From: an uncultured Propionibacterium sp.
GTDB taxonomy: Bacteria > Actinomycetota > Actinomycetes > Propionibacteriales > Propionibacteriaceae
Assembly: GCA_938036835.1 (NCBI GenBank)
Contig: CALHWB010000013.1
Span: forward strand, 1-40,552
Direction: 5' to 3'
Length of the DNA: 40,552 bases
Below the pieces are notes generated by a model. The model saw nothing but the letters and a program-made list of their open reading frames with translations, was not told where the DNA came from and did not search any database. This document shows, in pieces, positions 7,260-15,659 of the stretch. The translations under genes were made by a program, and so were the position numbers. The first letter of the stretch is position 1; each line of letters starts with the position of its first letter.

Positions 7260-8761
7260 GCCGGTTCCCTGAGGAGCCGCTTTATGTTACCGCCGACGAT
7301 CCTTCGGTATTCGGCCTGGTTGATGACCCCTTCCTCCTTCAGGCGCTGGATCTTGGCCAACTCGCTGATAGGATTCCCGGACGGGAAGTCCGAGCCAAAG
7401 ATGACGCGATCCGCGCCGATCGCGTTCAGCGCCCTCTTGATCAGCGAATCGCTGGCCCAAGAAGTCTCCACATACACGTTCGGGTTCTTTTCCGCTACCA
7501 TCAGCGCCTGCTCGCTGGTGAACCCGCGTACTCCGATGTGCGCTACGATGATTGCCAGATCCGGCACCTCCACCGCCAGGTCATCGAGGTGCAGGGGCAG
7601 ATCGTATTTCAATTTGCCGGCCGATTCCGGCCCGGTGTGAATCAAGATCGGAAGCCGATGCTCGGCGGCTCGCCTGCATACGGCGATGAAATCTTCGCTG
7701 TTTGGGTAGAACAGCTGCAATCCGGGATTCACCTTCAGCCCACGAATGCCCAATTCGCAGAGCCGGTCGATCACATCGGGGTCGGTGGCCGAAGGAACCC
7801 CGAATCCGATGAATCGATCGCTCCAGCGAGCCAGGTCCATCACCTTGGCGTTGGTCGCCAGGTAATCGTGTTCCAACGCTCCCGACCAATCGAAGATCAC
7901 CGATCGGTCGATGCCGGCCCGGTTCATGAACTTGAGGATCGAGGCCTTCACGGGCACATCCACGCTCTTTTCGACCAGGCGCTGGACCCTCGTGTCGAGC
8001 ACGACCTCCCCGGGCTCGCGGAAGACGATGTGGACGTGGGCATCGACGACTTCGAAGTCATCGCCGGATCCGGCCGGTTCGAACCCGTTGACCACGTCGT
8101 CTTCGGCGCCCCCGAGCGCAACCAGAGCCCCGTCATCGGCCACCGCACTCTGGCCGTAGCACTCCTGCTCGTAGAAGAAGCCATGGATACCCGCGATGAC
8201 GCACGGGCAGCCGGCCAGGCTGGACATTTCGACGGCCGTCTGCTGGATTCCCAGCGCCCCCTCTTCGCTGAACTCGGTACACTGCAATACGATCAACTGG
8301 AGATCCGGGTGGTCGGATACGGTCTGCAATGCCCGCGCCCGGTCGAGCCCATCGGCCCCCGAAAGGATCAGAATGCGCCCCAGGGCGGTCACCACCGGCG
8401 CGATCGCTCGACCGGGGGCCAGCCATTGCCGCTCGTTCTCATACAGGTGGATCTTGGGCTGAACGCCGACGATCGCGCCGGCGGTGTCGAACACGAACGA
8501 CCCGACACGGGTGCTGCCGTCTTCGTCGATGAAGCGGATGCCACCGCTAACGATGGTGAGCCGGTTCTCGCGAGCCAGCCGCCCGAGTTCGTCGGTCACC
8601 TTGTTGGGCACTGTCCCGATGGGATTGATTCCCAGGAACCACTCGTGGAACACCAGGATTTCGGCGCCGTTCTCGGCCGCGGCCTTCGCCTGCAATGCCG
8701 CCTTGTTGAGATTGGACTGGAACATGCTAGCATATCGGAAATTGCTGACTGCGATTTTCAT
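7250..8761 (-). CDS. Fusion of a Cys-less nitrilase-fold domain and an amidohydrolase_2 domain
   Basis: The 503-residue protein has two domains. Residues 1-235 are nitrilase-like: E40 (FHEWF) and K103 are kept, but the catalytic Cys position is G135 (LILSGAD where active enzymes have ICxD). Residues 236-503 form a TIM-barrel amidohydrolase with an apparently complete metal site: H242 and H244 (DAHVHI), a His in PILIHTG, a His in IVAHIG and an Asp in FGSDFP. The amidohydrolase half should be catalytically competent; the nitrilase half should not. ATG 8761 is preferred because homology to the other nitrilase-like proteins of the run begins there; a longer frame upstream lacks support. The fusion suggests the nitrilase-fold module delivers or binds substrate for the hydrolase. 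Confidence 0.8.
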   Translation of the reverse strand: MKIAVSNFRYASMFQSNLNKAALQAKAAAENGAEILVFHEWFLGINPIGTVPNKVTDELGRLARENRLTIVSGGIRFIDEDGSTRVGSFVFDTAGAIVGVQPKIHLYENERQWLAPGRAIAPVVTALGRILILSGADGLDRARALQTVSDHPDLQLIVLQCTEFSEEGALGIQQTAVEMSSLAGCPCVIAGIHGFFYEQECYGQSAVADDGALVALGGAEDDVVNGFEPAGSGDDFEVVDAHVHIVFREPGEVVLDTRVQRLVEKSVDVPVKASILKFMNRAGIDRSVIFDWSGALEHDYLATNAKVMDLARWSDRFIGFGVPSATDPDVIDRLCELGIRGLKVNPGLQLFYPNSEDFIAVCRRAAEHRLPILIHTGPESAGKLKYDLPLHLDDLAVEVPDLAIIVAHIGVRGFTSEQALMVAEKNPNVYVETSWASDSLIKRALNAIGADRVIFGSDFPSGNPISELAKIQRLKEEGVINQAEYRRIVGGNIKRLLREPACT

Positions 8762-8766
8762 TGTTG

Positions 8767-9891
8767 TCACTCCTTGATCCCGGGGCACACCGGATCGCGT
8801 GCCTCCAGCGCCCCGTAATACTTGTACGAAACAGCTCGGCAACCCTTACCGCATCGATATGCGATCGAGCAGGAGGAGCAGCCCTCGATGCCGCTGCCCG
8901 GAAGAGACCTGAGCGTATTCCGTCGCTCCACGCGACGGGCAATGTCGGCGAATGCCTCGCTTCGAATATTCCCGCAGACCCACCGAGGAGTGATTCCCAG
9001 ATAATTGCAGGGGACCACATCGCCGTTCGGCAGGATATCCACGGAGATACGTCCGGCCTCGCAGCCCTGGGCATCGGGTCCAGGACCGCGCCCGACACCC
9101 CTTCCGTTGAAGGGAATACCGTACACATAGTCCGGATCGCCGTAATAGTACTCCGCATAGGTGGTATGCAGTTCATGGATGCGGCTACGCAGTTTTGCGC
9201 CGTCCACGTACAGCGTGCCGATATTGGCCTCGCCACGACCGACCGGGACGAACCTTATGAAGCGATGCATCTGCACATCGCGGGTCCGGACCATCTCGAC
9301 GATATCCTCCAGCTCATCGATATTAAGGCTGGTCACGGTGGTGGAGATGAGCAGCGTCAAGCCGGCATCCCGCACCCTGGAGATGGCGTCCAGGCAGATC
9401 GCATGAAGCCCCCTCTTCTGGCGCAGGTGATCGTGTTGCTCGGGTCGGCTGCTGTCGATGCTGATCTGCACCGAGTCCAACCCGCACTTCTTCAGCCGAA
9501 GCAGTCTTTCGGAGGTCAGCAGCAACCCGTTCGAACTGATATGAACGCGAATGCCGCGCGCCGCGCTGTACTCGATGAGCTCGTATATGTCTCGCCGGCA
9601 CAGCGGTTCGCCGCCGCCCAAAGCCAATCGATCGATGCCCAGTCCGGCAAGATCGTCGATGAGAGCCTTGACCTCTGCGGTAGTCAACTCATCGCGTATC
9701 GCAGAGTTCGCATTGGTGAAACAGTGCAGGCACTGAATATTGCAACGATTGGTGACATCGAGGAACACCTTCTCCAAGCGACTCGATTCGCCGTACTCGT
9801 GGACGATGCCGTCGAGTCGTTCCTTGAGTTCCAGGTCATACACAAAAAGGTCGTTGACCATTTCGCAAAGAAACTGTTTGCTTCGCCACAT
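8767..9891 (-). CDS. Radical SAM/SPASM peptide-modifying enzyme (first)
   Basis: The 374-residue protein has a ~40-residue N-terminal extension, a radical SAM core with C50, C54 and C57 (CNIQCLHC), GGGEP for SAM binding, and a SPASM domain with Cys in CEAG, VVPCNY, CSSC, RCGKGC and the terminal VCPG. The pattern is close to PqqE and MftC relatives that act on small ribosomal peptides. The N-terminal extension could recognise the peptide, although no standard RRE domain is evident. It is translationally coupled to the HisA/HisF-related gene (TGATG). Possible products on the Cys-Asn-Tyr-Cys repeat include thioether or C-C crosslinks, which sequence alone cannot decide. Confidence 0.87.
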   Translation of the reverse strand: MWRSKQFLCEMVNDLFVYDLELKERLDGIVHEYGESSRLEKVFLDVTNRCNIQCLHCFTNANSAIRDELTTAEVKALIDDLAGLGIDRLALGGGEPLCRRDIYELIEYSAARGIRVHISSNGLLLTSERLLRLKKCGLDSVQISIDSSRPEQHDHLRQKRGLHAICLDAISRVRDAGLTLLISTTVTSLNIDELEDIVEMVRTRDVQMHRFIRFVPVGRGEANIGTLYVDGAKLRSRIHELHTTYAEYYYGDPDYVYGIPFNGRGVGRGPGPDAQGCEAGRISVDILPNGDVVPCNYLGITPRWVCGNIRSEAFADIARRVERRNTLRSLPGSGIEGCSSCSIAYRCGKGCRAVSYKYYGALEARDPVCPGIKE

Positions 9892-10640
9892 CAGGTGAAC
9901 TCCCTATCGTATGTCAGACGGGCGATCTCGTTCCTGCCCAGCGCTCCGTTGTAGACGAGCGTCGCAACGATGATGCTGCGTGCCACGTATTCCAGGAGCC
10001 GCTCGGCCTCGGCCAGGTCGGCTATCCCCCCGCCCACGTGAAGGGGCAATATGCTAGCCAGTCCCTCAAGTTGGCTGGCGCGGCGTTGATCGTAGCCGTC
10101 TCGGGTACCGACTTTCGCGATATCCAGCACTATCGCGTCCACTGCCCCCAGGCATGCGATTTCGTCAAGGATCGCCTCCGGGCTGCGGCCAAGCATGTTT
10201 GGATCGATCGCTGTGGGCTGGCCGTTGCGCAGATCGAGGCTGAACACCACGCGTTCGCCGAACTCCTCGTACAGCTTGCCAAGCAGATTGAGGCGGGGAA
10301 GCGTCTCCAAACCGACGATGACGCGAGCGTATCCCGCATTCAGCAGTCGCTGTGTCTGCTCGCGATCGTGGCTGCCGGCATCGATCCAAAGCGACGCCCA
10401 TGGGCATTCTGCGGGCAGGTATCGCAGCCGGCTTTCCGCCACACCGCCCGTGGCTATGCTGTCCAGATCGGCCACATAGTAGTCCCTCAGCCCAAGCTGT
10501 CGATGCACCGCCGCCAGGACCTTCGAGGGCGCCGGATCCGCCGCCAGCCGGCTTCGCGGGCTGCGATAGCGCCAGCGTTCCCCGCGATCGCCGTGGACAA
10601 CCCGGCCGTCCTTGACGTCGAGCGCGAACATTACGGTCAT
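9891..10640 (-). CDS. HisA/HisF-related TIM-barrel protein (hisAF_rel type)
   Basis: The 249-residue TIM-barrel protein begins with LDVKDGRVVHGDRGERWRY, followed by YYVADLDSIATGG. This pattern is typical of the hisA/hisF-related family found in methanogens and in methylotrophs making methanopterin and methylofuran, rather than of true HisA. It is not beside any histidine gene. The family's own reaction is not established to my knowledge, but its co-occurrence with furan/C1-cofactor genes strengthens the assignment of this run. It lies between a nitrilase-like gene and the first radical SAM gene. Confidence 0.72.
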   Translation of the reverse strand: MTVMFALDVKDGRVVHGDRGERWRYRSPRSRLAADPAPSKVLAAVHRQLGLRDYYVADLDSIATGGVAESRLRYLPAECPWASLWIDAGSHDREQTQRLLNAGYARVIVGLETLPRLNLLGKLYEEFGERVVFSLDLRNGQPTAIDPNMLGRSPEAILDEIACLGAVDAIVLDIAKVGTRDGYDQRRASQLEGLASILPLHVGGGIADLAEAERLLEYVARSIIVATLVYNGALGRNEIARLTYDREFT

Positions 10641-10649
10641 CGGAATACC

Positions 10650-11384
10650 TCACACATCCACGATCAGAGCGTTCGTGGCCGGATCCAGGCTGTGGATGCG
10701 ACCGTCTGGGCACGCCAGAAAGCTGCCTCCCGAATAGGTGACATGCATGAATTCGCCCTTGAGCATCGGACAGGCGAGCGGCGCGGTCATCTCTTGCGCA
10801 CGCTGCGCCACCAGATCGCGGAAGCCGATCTGGTGCCCGGTCCATTTGGGAACGTCGATCATGTCGTTGGTCTGGACGACCCACACGTCGGGTTGCAGGG
10901 CCCGCACCCGTTCGTAGACCACGGGATCGGCGGCGTCGTCGCCGTGGCTGATGACCACCCGGCCCACAGCGGTCTGGGCACATCGGATCTCCTCCGACGC
11001 CAGTTGCCATTGCCGTTCGAGCGGGTAGAGGTTGCGTTTTTGCTGAACGAGAACGATTTCGCCGGTGGTATCCAACAGCAGCGAACACTGCCGGCTCTTC
11101 ATGCCGGAACCGGGTGCCCGGAAGGTACCGGTCGCGACGACGACGCCGCTGTCTTGCGCCGCCTGCTGAAGAAGCCCGGTGATTTCATTCGGGAAGCCGG
11201 CGATGTTGCCGAATCCGACGAACCACTGTGGGAAACACACCAGATCGGCGTCGGCCGAACCGGCGTCTCGGATTAGCTCGCAGGCCGACTGGGCGGCCTG
11301 TAGCATTTTATCTGGAATGGCATTGTCCATTCGATGCTGATCGTTGCCCGATAGCTGAACGGGTTCACAAACCATGATTCGCAT
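10650..11384 (-). CDS. Nitrilase-fold protein lacking catalytic Cys and Glu
   Basis: This 244-residue protein has the carbon-nitrogen hydrolase fold, but the catalytic triad is altered: Glu is Q53 (FPQWF), Lys is kept (K116) and Cys is G148 (ISHGDD). It is a clear paralogue of the nitrilase domains at 7250-8761 and 18389-19096, sharing the aromatic WF-G stretch and the Y/R-xR-VRAL block. Without Cys it cannot form the usual thioester. It probably binds a substrate or a partner in the pathway. It starts four bases downstream of the next nitrilase-like gene in the run. Confidence 0.75.
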   Translation of the reverse strand: MRIMVCEPVQLSGNDQHRMDNAIPDKMLQAAQSACELIRDAGSADADLVCFPQWFVGFGNIAGFPNEITGLLQQAAQDSGVVVATGTFRAPGSGMKSRQCSLLLDTTGEIVLVQQKRNLYPLERQWQLASEEIRCAQTAVGRVVISHGDDAADPVVYERVRALQPDVWVVQTNDMIDVPKWTGHQIGFRDLVAQRAQEMTAPLACPMLKGEFMHVTYSGGSFLACPDGRIHSLDPATNALIVDV

Positions 11385-11387
11385 CGG

Positions 11388-12212
11388 TCACACCTCTTTC
11401 TCAAATCGAATACCTTTTTCGCGGCGGCACATGTGGCGGAAGAACGCAAGATTCGCCGGTTCGACACGCAGGGTGATGCCCGGCTCGCCGGGCGCACATC
11501 CGATGAAGCCACCCTGCGAGATCGAGAAGGCGCAGGTGCTGGGCACCAGATTCGCGCCGGCGATGATCGACTGGCCATCGTCGAGATCGATGGTCCCGGT
11601 GGCGGCACAGAGCATGAAATCGACACCGTGAATGGCGGCGTGCGCGGTGGCCAGGCAGGGCAGGAGATCCTTGGTGCTGAAGGCATTGCCCAATCGATGG
11701 GTCGCGTTGTAGGTGAGGCAGATGACGGCACTGGCCCGGCCGGCCGCCAAACCGCCGACGATCTCGGGGAAGTAGATGTCGTCGCCCGCTAGGAAACCCA
11801 CGGTGGTATCGCGGATCTCGACCAGGCAGAGCCGGTCGCCGCTGACGCAGCCATCCTCCCGCCAGAATTTGCTGATCCGCTGGTATGCACCCAACCGGTG
11901 GCCATCGGCCCCGTGGATATAGGTGATATCCGCATAGGACGCTGCGTCGGAGCCGACGGGCAACGAGCAAGCGATCGCGATCGCATGCTCGGCCGCGAGC
12001 GTTGCTAGCCTGTGGGTCAATTCGTCGCCGCGGCCCACCAGCGCCGAGAGGACCTCGCCAGATGGGTACCCGGTCACCGCATACTGCGGCAGTACCACCA
12101 GGTCGGCCCCATCATCTGCGGCAGCGGCGGTGGCGGCGGCGATTCTGGTGAGATTCTCTTCGAATCGCCCCTGCCGCACCGGCAGCTGCGCCAGCCGCAC
12201 CACTAGCGTCAT
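11388..12212 (-). CDS. Nitrilase-fold protein with a fully replaced catalytic triad
   Basis: The 274-residue protein is the most divergent of the four nitrilase-fold proteins here. The three catalytic positions read Q43 (LPQYAVTGY), R112 (YQRISKF) and G143 in FLAGDDIYFPE, where active enzymes have Glu, Lys and Cys. The IYFPE sequence after the Gly makes the Cys alignment unambiguous. It overlaps the methyltransferase stop by four bases (ATGA). Hydrolysis by the usual mechanism is excluded; a binding or structural role is likely. Confidence 0.75.
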   Translation of the reverse strand: MTLVVRLAQLPVRQGRFEENLTRIAAATAAAADDGADLVVLPQYAVTGYPSGEVLSALVGRGDELTHRLATLAAEHAIAIACSLPVGSDAASYADITYIHGADGHRLGAYQRISKFWREDGCVSGDRLCLVEIRDTTVGFLAGDDIYFPEIVGGLAAGRASAVICLTYNATHRLGNAFSTKDLLPCLATAHAAIHGVDFMLCAATGTIDLDDGQSIIAGANLVPSTCAFSISQGGFIGCAPGEPGITLRVEPANLAFFRHMCRREKGIRFEKEV

Positions 12213-13072
12213 CGCTGGCCCGCCTTCCTGGCCTTGACCATCATGACCTCGCGAAGCACGGTCAGGGAACCGTCGTCATCGGCCAGGGCCGCGATCCTGG
12301 CGCGGTACTCTGCCATGAGACGTACCGCATCCGATTTGGGCAGGAAGAAAAGCAGGCCGGACAGTCCGTAGGTATTGAACAGGGCCAGGTAATCGTCCAG
12401 GGTCCCGAAGATCACGTCTTCGCAGCAACTGGTAACGTCGATCTCGTCATACCCGGCTTGCTGGAACATGGCCTTTAGCTCGGCTGCGCTCTTGCGTGGG
12501 TTGAACGTATTGGTATACGAGGGGTTGTAGGTATTGTAAAGCTCCCAGAAGGGATCCAACACGCTGTTCATATCGGCCGGGCCGATGGTGCTTACCAGGC
12601 AGGATCCTCCGGGTCGCAGGACACGTCCGGTTTCCGCGATGAACCGGTCCTTGTCGGTGAAATAGATCATCGCCAGGGAGCAGGTCACCAGGTCGAACCG
12701 GTCAGAAGGATAGGGGAGCTCGGTCTCCACCGAATAGTTGTCGAACTCGACATTGGTCAGTCCCTGTTCGAGCGCTTTCGCCCGGGCCACATCGATCATC
12801 TGGCTCGACTGGTCGAGCCCCCGGACCTCGGCATTCGGGAACCGCTTGGCGATCAGCAGCGAAATCCTCCCGGTGCCGGTACCGACGTCGAGCGCTCTTA
12901 AGGGTTCGTCCCCGGTGCCGCAGGAATCGAGCACCATGGATTCGAACAAATAGCGTGGATCGTTGTCGTTGCGCCAGCGGTAGTCCATGGACAGGTCATA
13001 TGTCGAAGACATTCGATCGTAGTTGTCGGCCATGTATGTCTGATAATAGGATGCATTGGTTGCCGTCGTCAT
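12209..13072 (-). CDS. Class I SAM-dependent methyltransferase
   Basis: The 287-residue protein has a Rossmann methyltransferase domain with motif I ALDVGTGTGRISL, an acidic LDQSSQMI after strand two, and the FDLVTCSLAM and LRPGGSCLV motifs. The sequence does not reveal the methyl acceptor. The N-terminal ~50 residues are Tyr/Asn/Asp-rich. It lies between an AsnB-like ligase and a nitrilase-like gene, so methylation of the peptide, of the furan amine or of a released carboxyl group are all possible. Small-molecule methyltransferases of natural product clusters have this length. Confidence 0.82.
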   Translation of the reverse strand: MTTATNASYYQTYMADNYDRMSSTYDLSMDYRWRNDNDPRYLFESMVLDSCGTGDEPLRALDVGTGTGRISLLIAKRFPNAEVRGLDQSSQMIDVARAKALEQGLTNVEFDNYSVETELPYPSDRFDLVTCSLAMIYFTDKDRFIAETGRVLRPGGSCLVSTIGPADMNSVLDPFWELYNTYNPSYTNTFNPRKSAAELKAMFQQAGYDEIDVTSCCEDVIFGTLDDYLALFNTYGLSGLLFFLPKSDAVRLMAEYRARIAALADDDGSLTVLREVMMVKARKAGQR

Positions 13073-13089
13073 CGTTCGGTCCTAACTGT

Positions 13090-14373
13090 TCACCAGTAAT
13101 ATGATTCGTAGTAGCTTTTGTTGTTAATGTTTTCGAAGCTGCGCGTGGTTACCTGCAACGGGCCGGGTTCTCGCCAGGCCACCTCTTTCGGCAGATACCG
13201 TTCCGCTACCTTGCGCACGATCCACTTCTCCACGCTGTTTCGTATCTTTAGTTCGTCGGGCAGGGCAAGCGCGAAGTCGATTACTTCGCGGTCGAAGAAG
13301 GGCGAATGGCAGGTCACGCCGGTCAAGACCGAGGCCAGGTGTATTGCCTCCAGGAGGAAGACGTGACAGTCGTCCATGATTTGCCTGGTGGCATACGAGA
13401 TATCGCTCATATATTGCAGGTGCCGGTTATAGGAGGCGAAGATCTCGTCGGAACCGGCGCCTCCGAAGGCTACCTGCCCACCGTGGTCTCGAACGAAGGA
13501 ACACAGCACCAGGTTCGGCACGAAAAGCGAATTGGTCAGATCGTAGAAACTGGCATTGTATTCCCGCTTGGGGTAGATCGATTTCAACTCTTGCCACGAT
13601 TCATCGGTTATCGATATCAGTTCATGGTCGGTTCCTGTTACCGCTATCACCCGTTGCGCGAATGCGACGTCCTTGCCGGTTATCGTCACGGCGGTGAGGT
13701 CTTCGGCTACGCGCGAGAGATAATAGGCGACCAGGGATGAATCGACACCGCCCGACAGGAAGGTGTGGATGGGCAGGTGTGCGCTCCGCCGATCGGACAG
13801 CATGCGCGAGGTCGTGGCAAACAGCAGATCGTCCAGCGTGGAAACCGGGTCATCGCCTATTCGAATCGCATGCGGAGCATAGAAGCGTTCCAGGCTGGCC
13901 TGGCCGGCGCGCACCGTGAGCGCATTCCCGGGCTGCAAACACCGCACCGGCGCCGTGGTACCCGCCCGCAGTCGATCGTAGTCCGTGCTGAAGAGCAGCC
14001 CCGACTCCTCGATCGCGAAATATACCGGCAGCGATCCGGGATGATCCCGGCACAACCGGATGGTATCCGGTTGTGGACCGGCGATGACGGCGAGGAAGGT
14101 GCCGTGGACCTCGTTGAGGTCTCCGCCATCGGCCATGAAGGCCGCGAACTGCTCAAAACCGGTTGGCCCCCCGTTGGGCAGCAGGTGGCCTGCGGTCAAC
14201 TGCCCGCAGGCCACGGCATGGGTATTCCCATCGCAAGACTCTACGCACGCACCGGGATCGAAGGTGACCTGCATGCAGCCGATCGTCGTACCGGCGGTTT
14301 CACCGGTGGCTGGCCCGTGCTCACCGGCAAGGGGCATCGGCCGCCTGCTCGGGTATCCGGACATCGCGTTCAT
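13090..14373 (-). CDS. AsnB-like ATP-dependent amide ligase (second)
   Basis: The 427-residue protein resembles asparagine synthetase. The N-terminal half is a degenerate class II glutaminase domain with no Cys2 after the initiator Met. The C-terminal synthetase half has the PP-loop FLSGGVDSSL, FGGAGSDEIFASY and a C-terminal Gln-Val-Thr-Thr-x-Ser segment. ATG 14373 follows GTAGGAG. Without the Cys, glutamine cannot supply ammonia, so it should adenylate a carboxylate and join it to another amine, as in lasso peptide cyclases and beta-lactam synthetase. The repeat peptide has no Asp or Glu, so a C-terminal carboxylate or another acid must be the target. Confidence 0.8.
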   Translation of the reverse strand: MNAMSGYPSRRPMPLAGEHGPATGETAGTTIGCMQVTFDPGACVESCDGNTHAVACGQLTAGHLLPNGGPTGFEQFAAFMADGGDLNEVHGTFLAVIAGPQPDTIRLCRDHPGSLPVYFAIEESGLLFSTDYDRLRAGTTAPVRCLQPGNALTVRAGQASLERFYAPHAIRIGDDPVSTLDDLLFATTSRMLSDRRSAHLPIHTFLSGGVDSSLVAYYLSRVAEDLTAVTITGKDVAFAQRVIAVTGTDHELISITDESWQELKSIYPKREYNASFYDLTNSLFVPNLVLCSFVRDHGGQVAFGGAGSDEIFASYNRHLQYMSDISYATRQIMDDCHVFLLEAIHLASVLTGVTCHSPFFDREVIDFALALPDELKIRNSVEKWIVRKVAERYLPKEVAWREPGPLQVTTRSFENINNKSYYESYYW

Positions 14374-14381
14374 ATCGGCTC

Positions 14382-15644
14382 CTACTGACTCACGTAGCTG
14401 TTGATCCAGTCCCTACCGGTGATGGTTCTGTAGCTACCGGTGGAAACCTGCATGGGGCATTTCGGGCGGCGGGCTATGCGACGCGGCAAGTAGCGCTCGG
14501 CCAGGTCCCGGATGCACCGTTTGTCTTTCTTCAGCGCCGCATCCAATCCGAGCGCATGGTCAATGACCGGACGCGAAAGGAACGGAACTCTCGGCTGCAC
14601 GCCCTGATACATGCAGGCTTCGTCGAGGCGATCCAGACTGTACAGCGAAATCGAGTCGATCATCTGACGGGTAACAGAATTGACCGCTTCGTCTGCGCAT
14701 TCGAAATCGTAACCACCAAACACCTCGTCCACCCCATCCGCGGAAAGCACCACTGCGAGCCCGCGGCCGGCGGCCGCCCGAGCGAGTAGACAACTGGGCG
14801 CGTACAACGAGCGATTGAGCGATTCGAACTGCTGGTTGTAGGGCCGTGCTCGATATCGTTTTGCCCAATCGAGCATTCCGAGTGCGCCTACCACGATGTG
14901 GTTTGCGATTCGCAGGTGGGCGCATACCTCCTCGGCGACAGGAACATCCGGGCCGTCCAGTGTCAGACAGGTCAATCCGGCGACATGACGCCGCGCGTAG
15001 ACGGCAAGTAGGGCGGAATCCACTCCACCCGAAAGCAGAAGCCCCACCTTGCCGGGCGCGACGCCATGCGACACGGCCCGGCCGACCACGGCATCGAGGG
15101 TGCGATCCAGATCGAGGCCCGCCGCTGCCGGGCGATCGGCCGGCAGCGAAGTAATCGAAATGGCCCCGGCTGCGTATCGCAGAATGGATCCTGGAACGAC
15201 GGGCTCGATATTCGCATAGCCCAGCGTTTCAAGCGCCTGATACTCGCTCGCAAAACCCAGCCCCCGCTCATCGAGAGAAAAGAACAGGGGCATGATGCCG
15301 GGATGGTCGCGCGCCAGGCACAGCGCCCCATCGGGATCGCGATAGGCAAGGCAGAACTGGCCATCGAGCCTAGCCAGGTCGCCATCCCCGGCAAGCATCC
15401 GAGCCGCCGTCCGAGCCTGCTGGGCGGGAGGCACCGGTTCCCCATCGACAGAGTAGATCTGCCCAACCAGTGCCAGCAGGGCGGATCCCCGCTCCGCTTG
15501 AACCTGTTCGTACCCGCAGTTCACCCCTATGCACCATGGCGATGGGGCTGGCAGCAGCCTCGGTTCACCTCGATGTGCCATGGCGGTCAGAAGTCGCTCG
15601 ACACCACCCGGGTCGAACCATGTGAGCCCCGCTACGCCGTTCAT
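14382..15644 (-). CDS. AsnB-like ATP-dependent amide ligase (first)
   Basis: The 420-residue protein is a paralogue of the next ligase. It starts MNGVAGL, so residue 2 is Asn where AsnB has the glutaminase Cys; LARLDGQFCLAYRD and LARDHPGIMPLFF show the remnant glutaminase fold. The synthetase domain has LLLSGGVDSALL and SADGVDEVFGGY. At about 420 residues it is shorter than ordinary AsnB (about 550-640). It lies 15 bases downstream of MfnB. Two such ligases in one run suggest two amide bonds, or a heterodimer. They might use the amine of an aminomethylfuran, which is speculation. Confidence 0.8.
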   Translation of the reverse strand: MNGVAGLTWFDPGGVERLLTAMAHRGEPRLLPAPSPWCIGVNCGYEQVQAERGSALLALVGQIYSVDGEPVPPAQQARTAARMLAGDGDLARLDGQFCLAYRDPDGALCLARDHPGIMPLFFSLDERGLGFASEYQALETLGYANIEPVVPGSILRYAAGAISITSLPADRPAAAGLDLDRTLDAVVGRAVSHGVAPGKVGLLLSGGVDSALLAVYARRHVAGLTCLTLDGPDVPVAEEVCAHLRIANHIVVGALGMLDWAKRYRARPYNQQFESLNRSLYAPSCLLARAAAGRGLAVVLSADGVDEVFGGYDFECADEAVNSVTRQMIDSISLYSLDRLDEACMYQGVQPRVPFLSRPVIDHALGLDAALKKDKRCIRDLAERYLPRRIARRPKCPMQVSTGSYRTITGRDWINSYVSQ

Positions 15645-15659
15645 CGCCGATGATCGTTT

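Noticed and set aside
9891..10640. Histidine biosynthesis gene hisA
   Set aside because: Sequence pattern fits the hisA/hisF-related family instead, and no other histidine gene is near.
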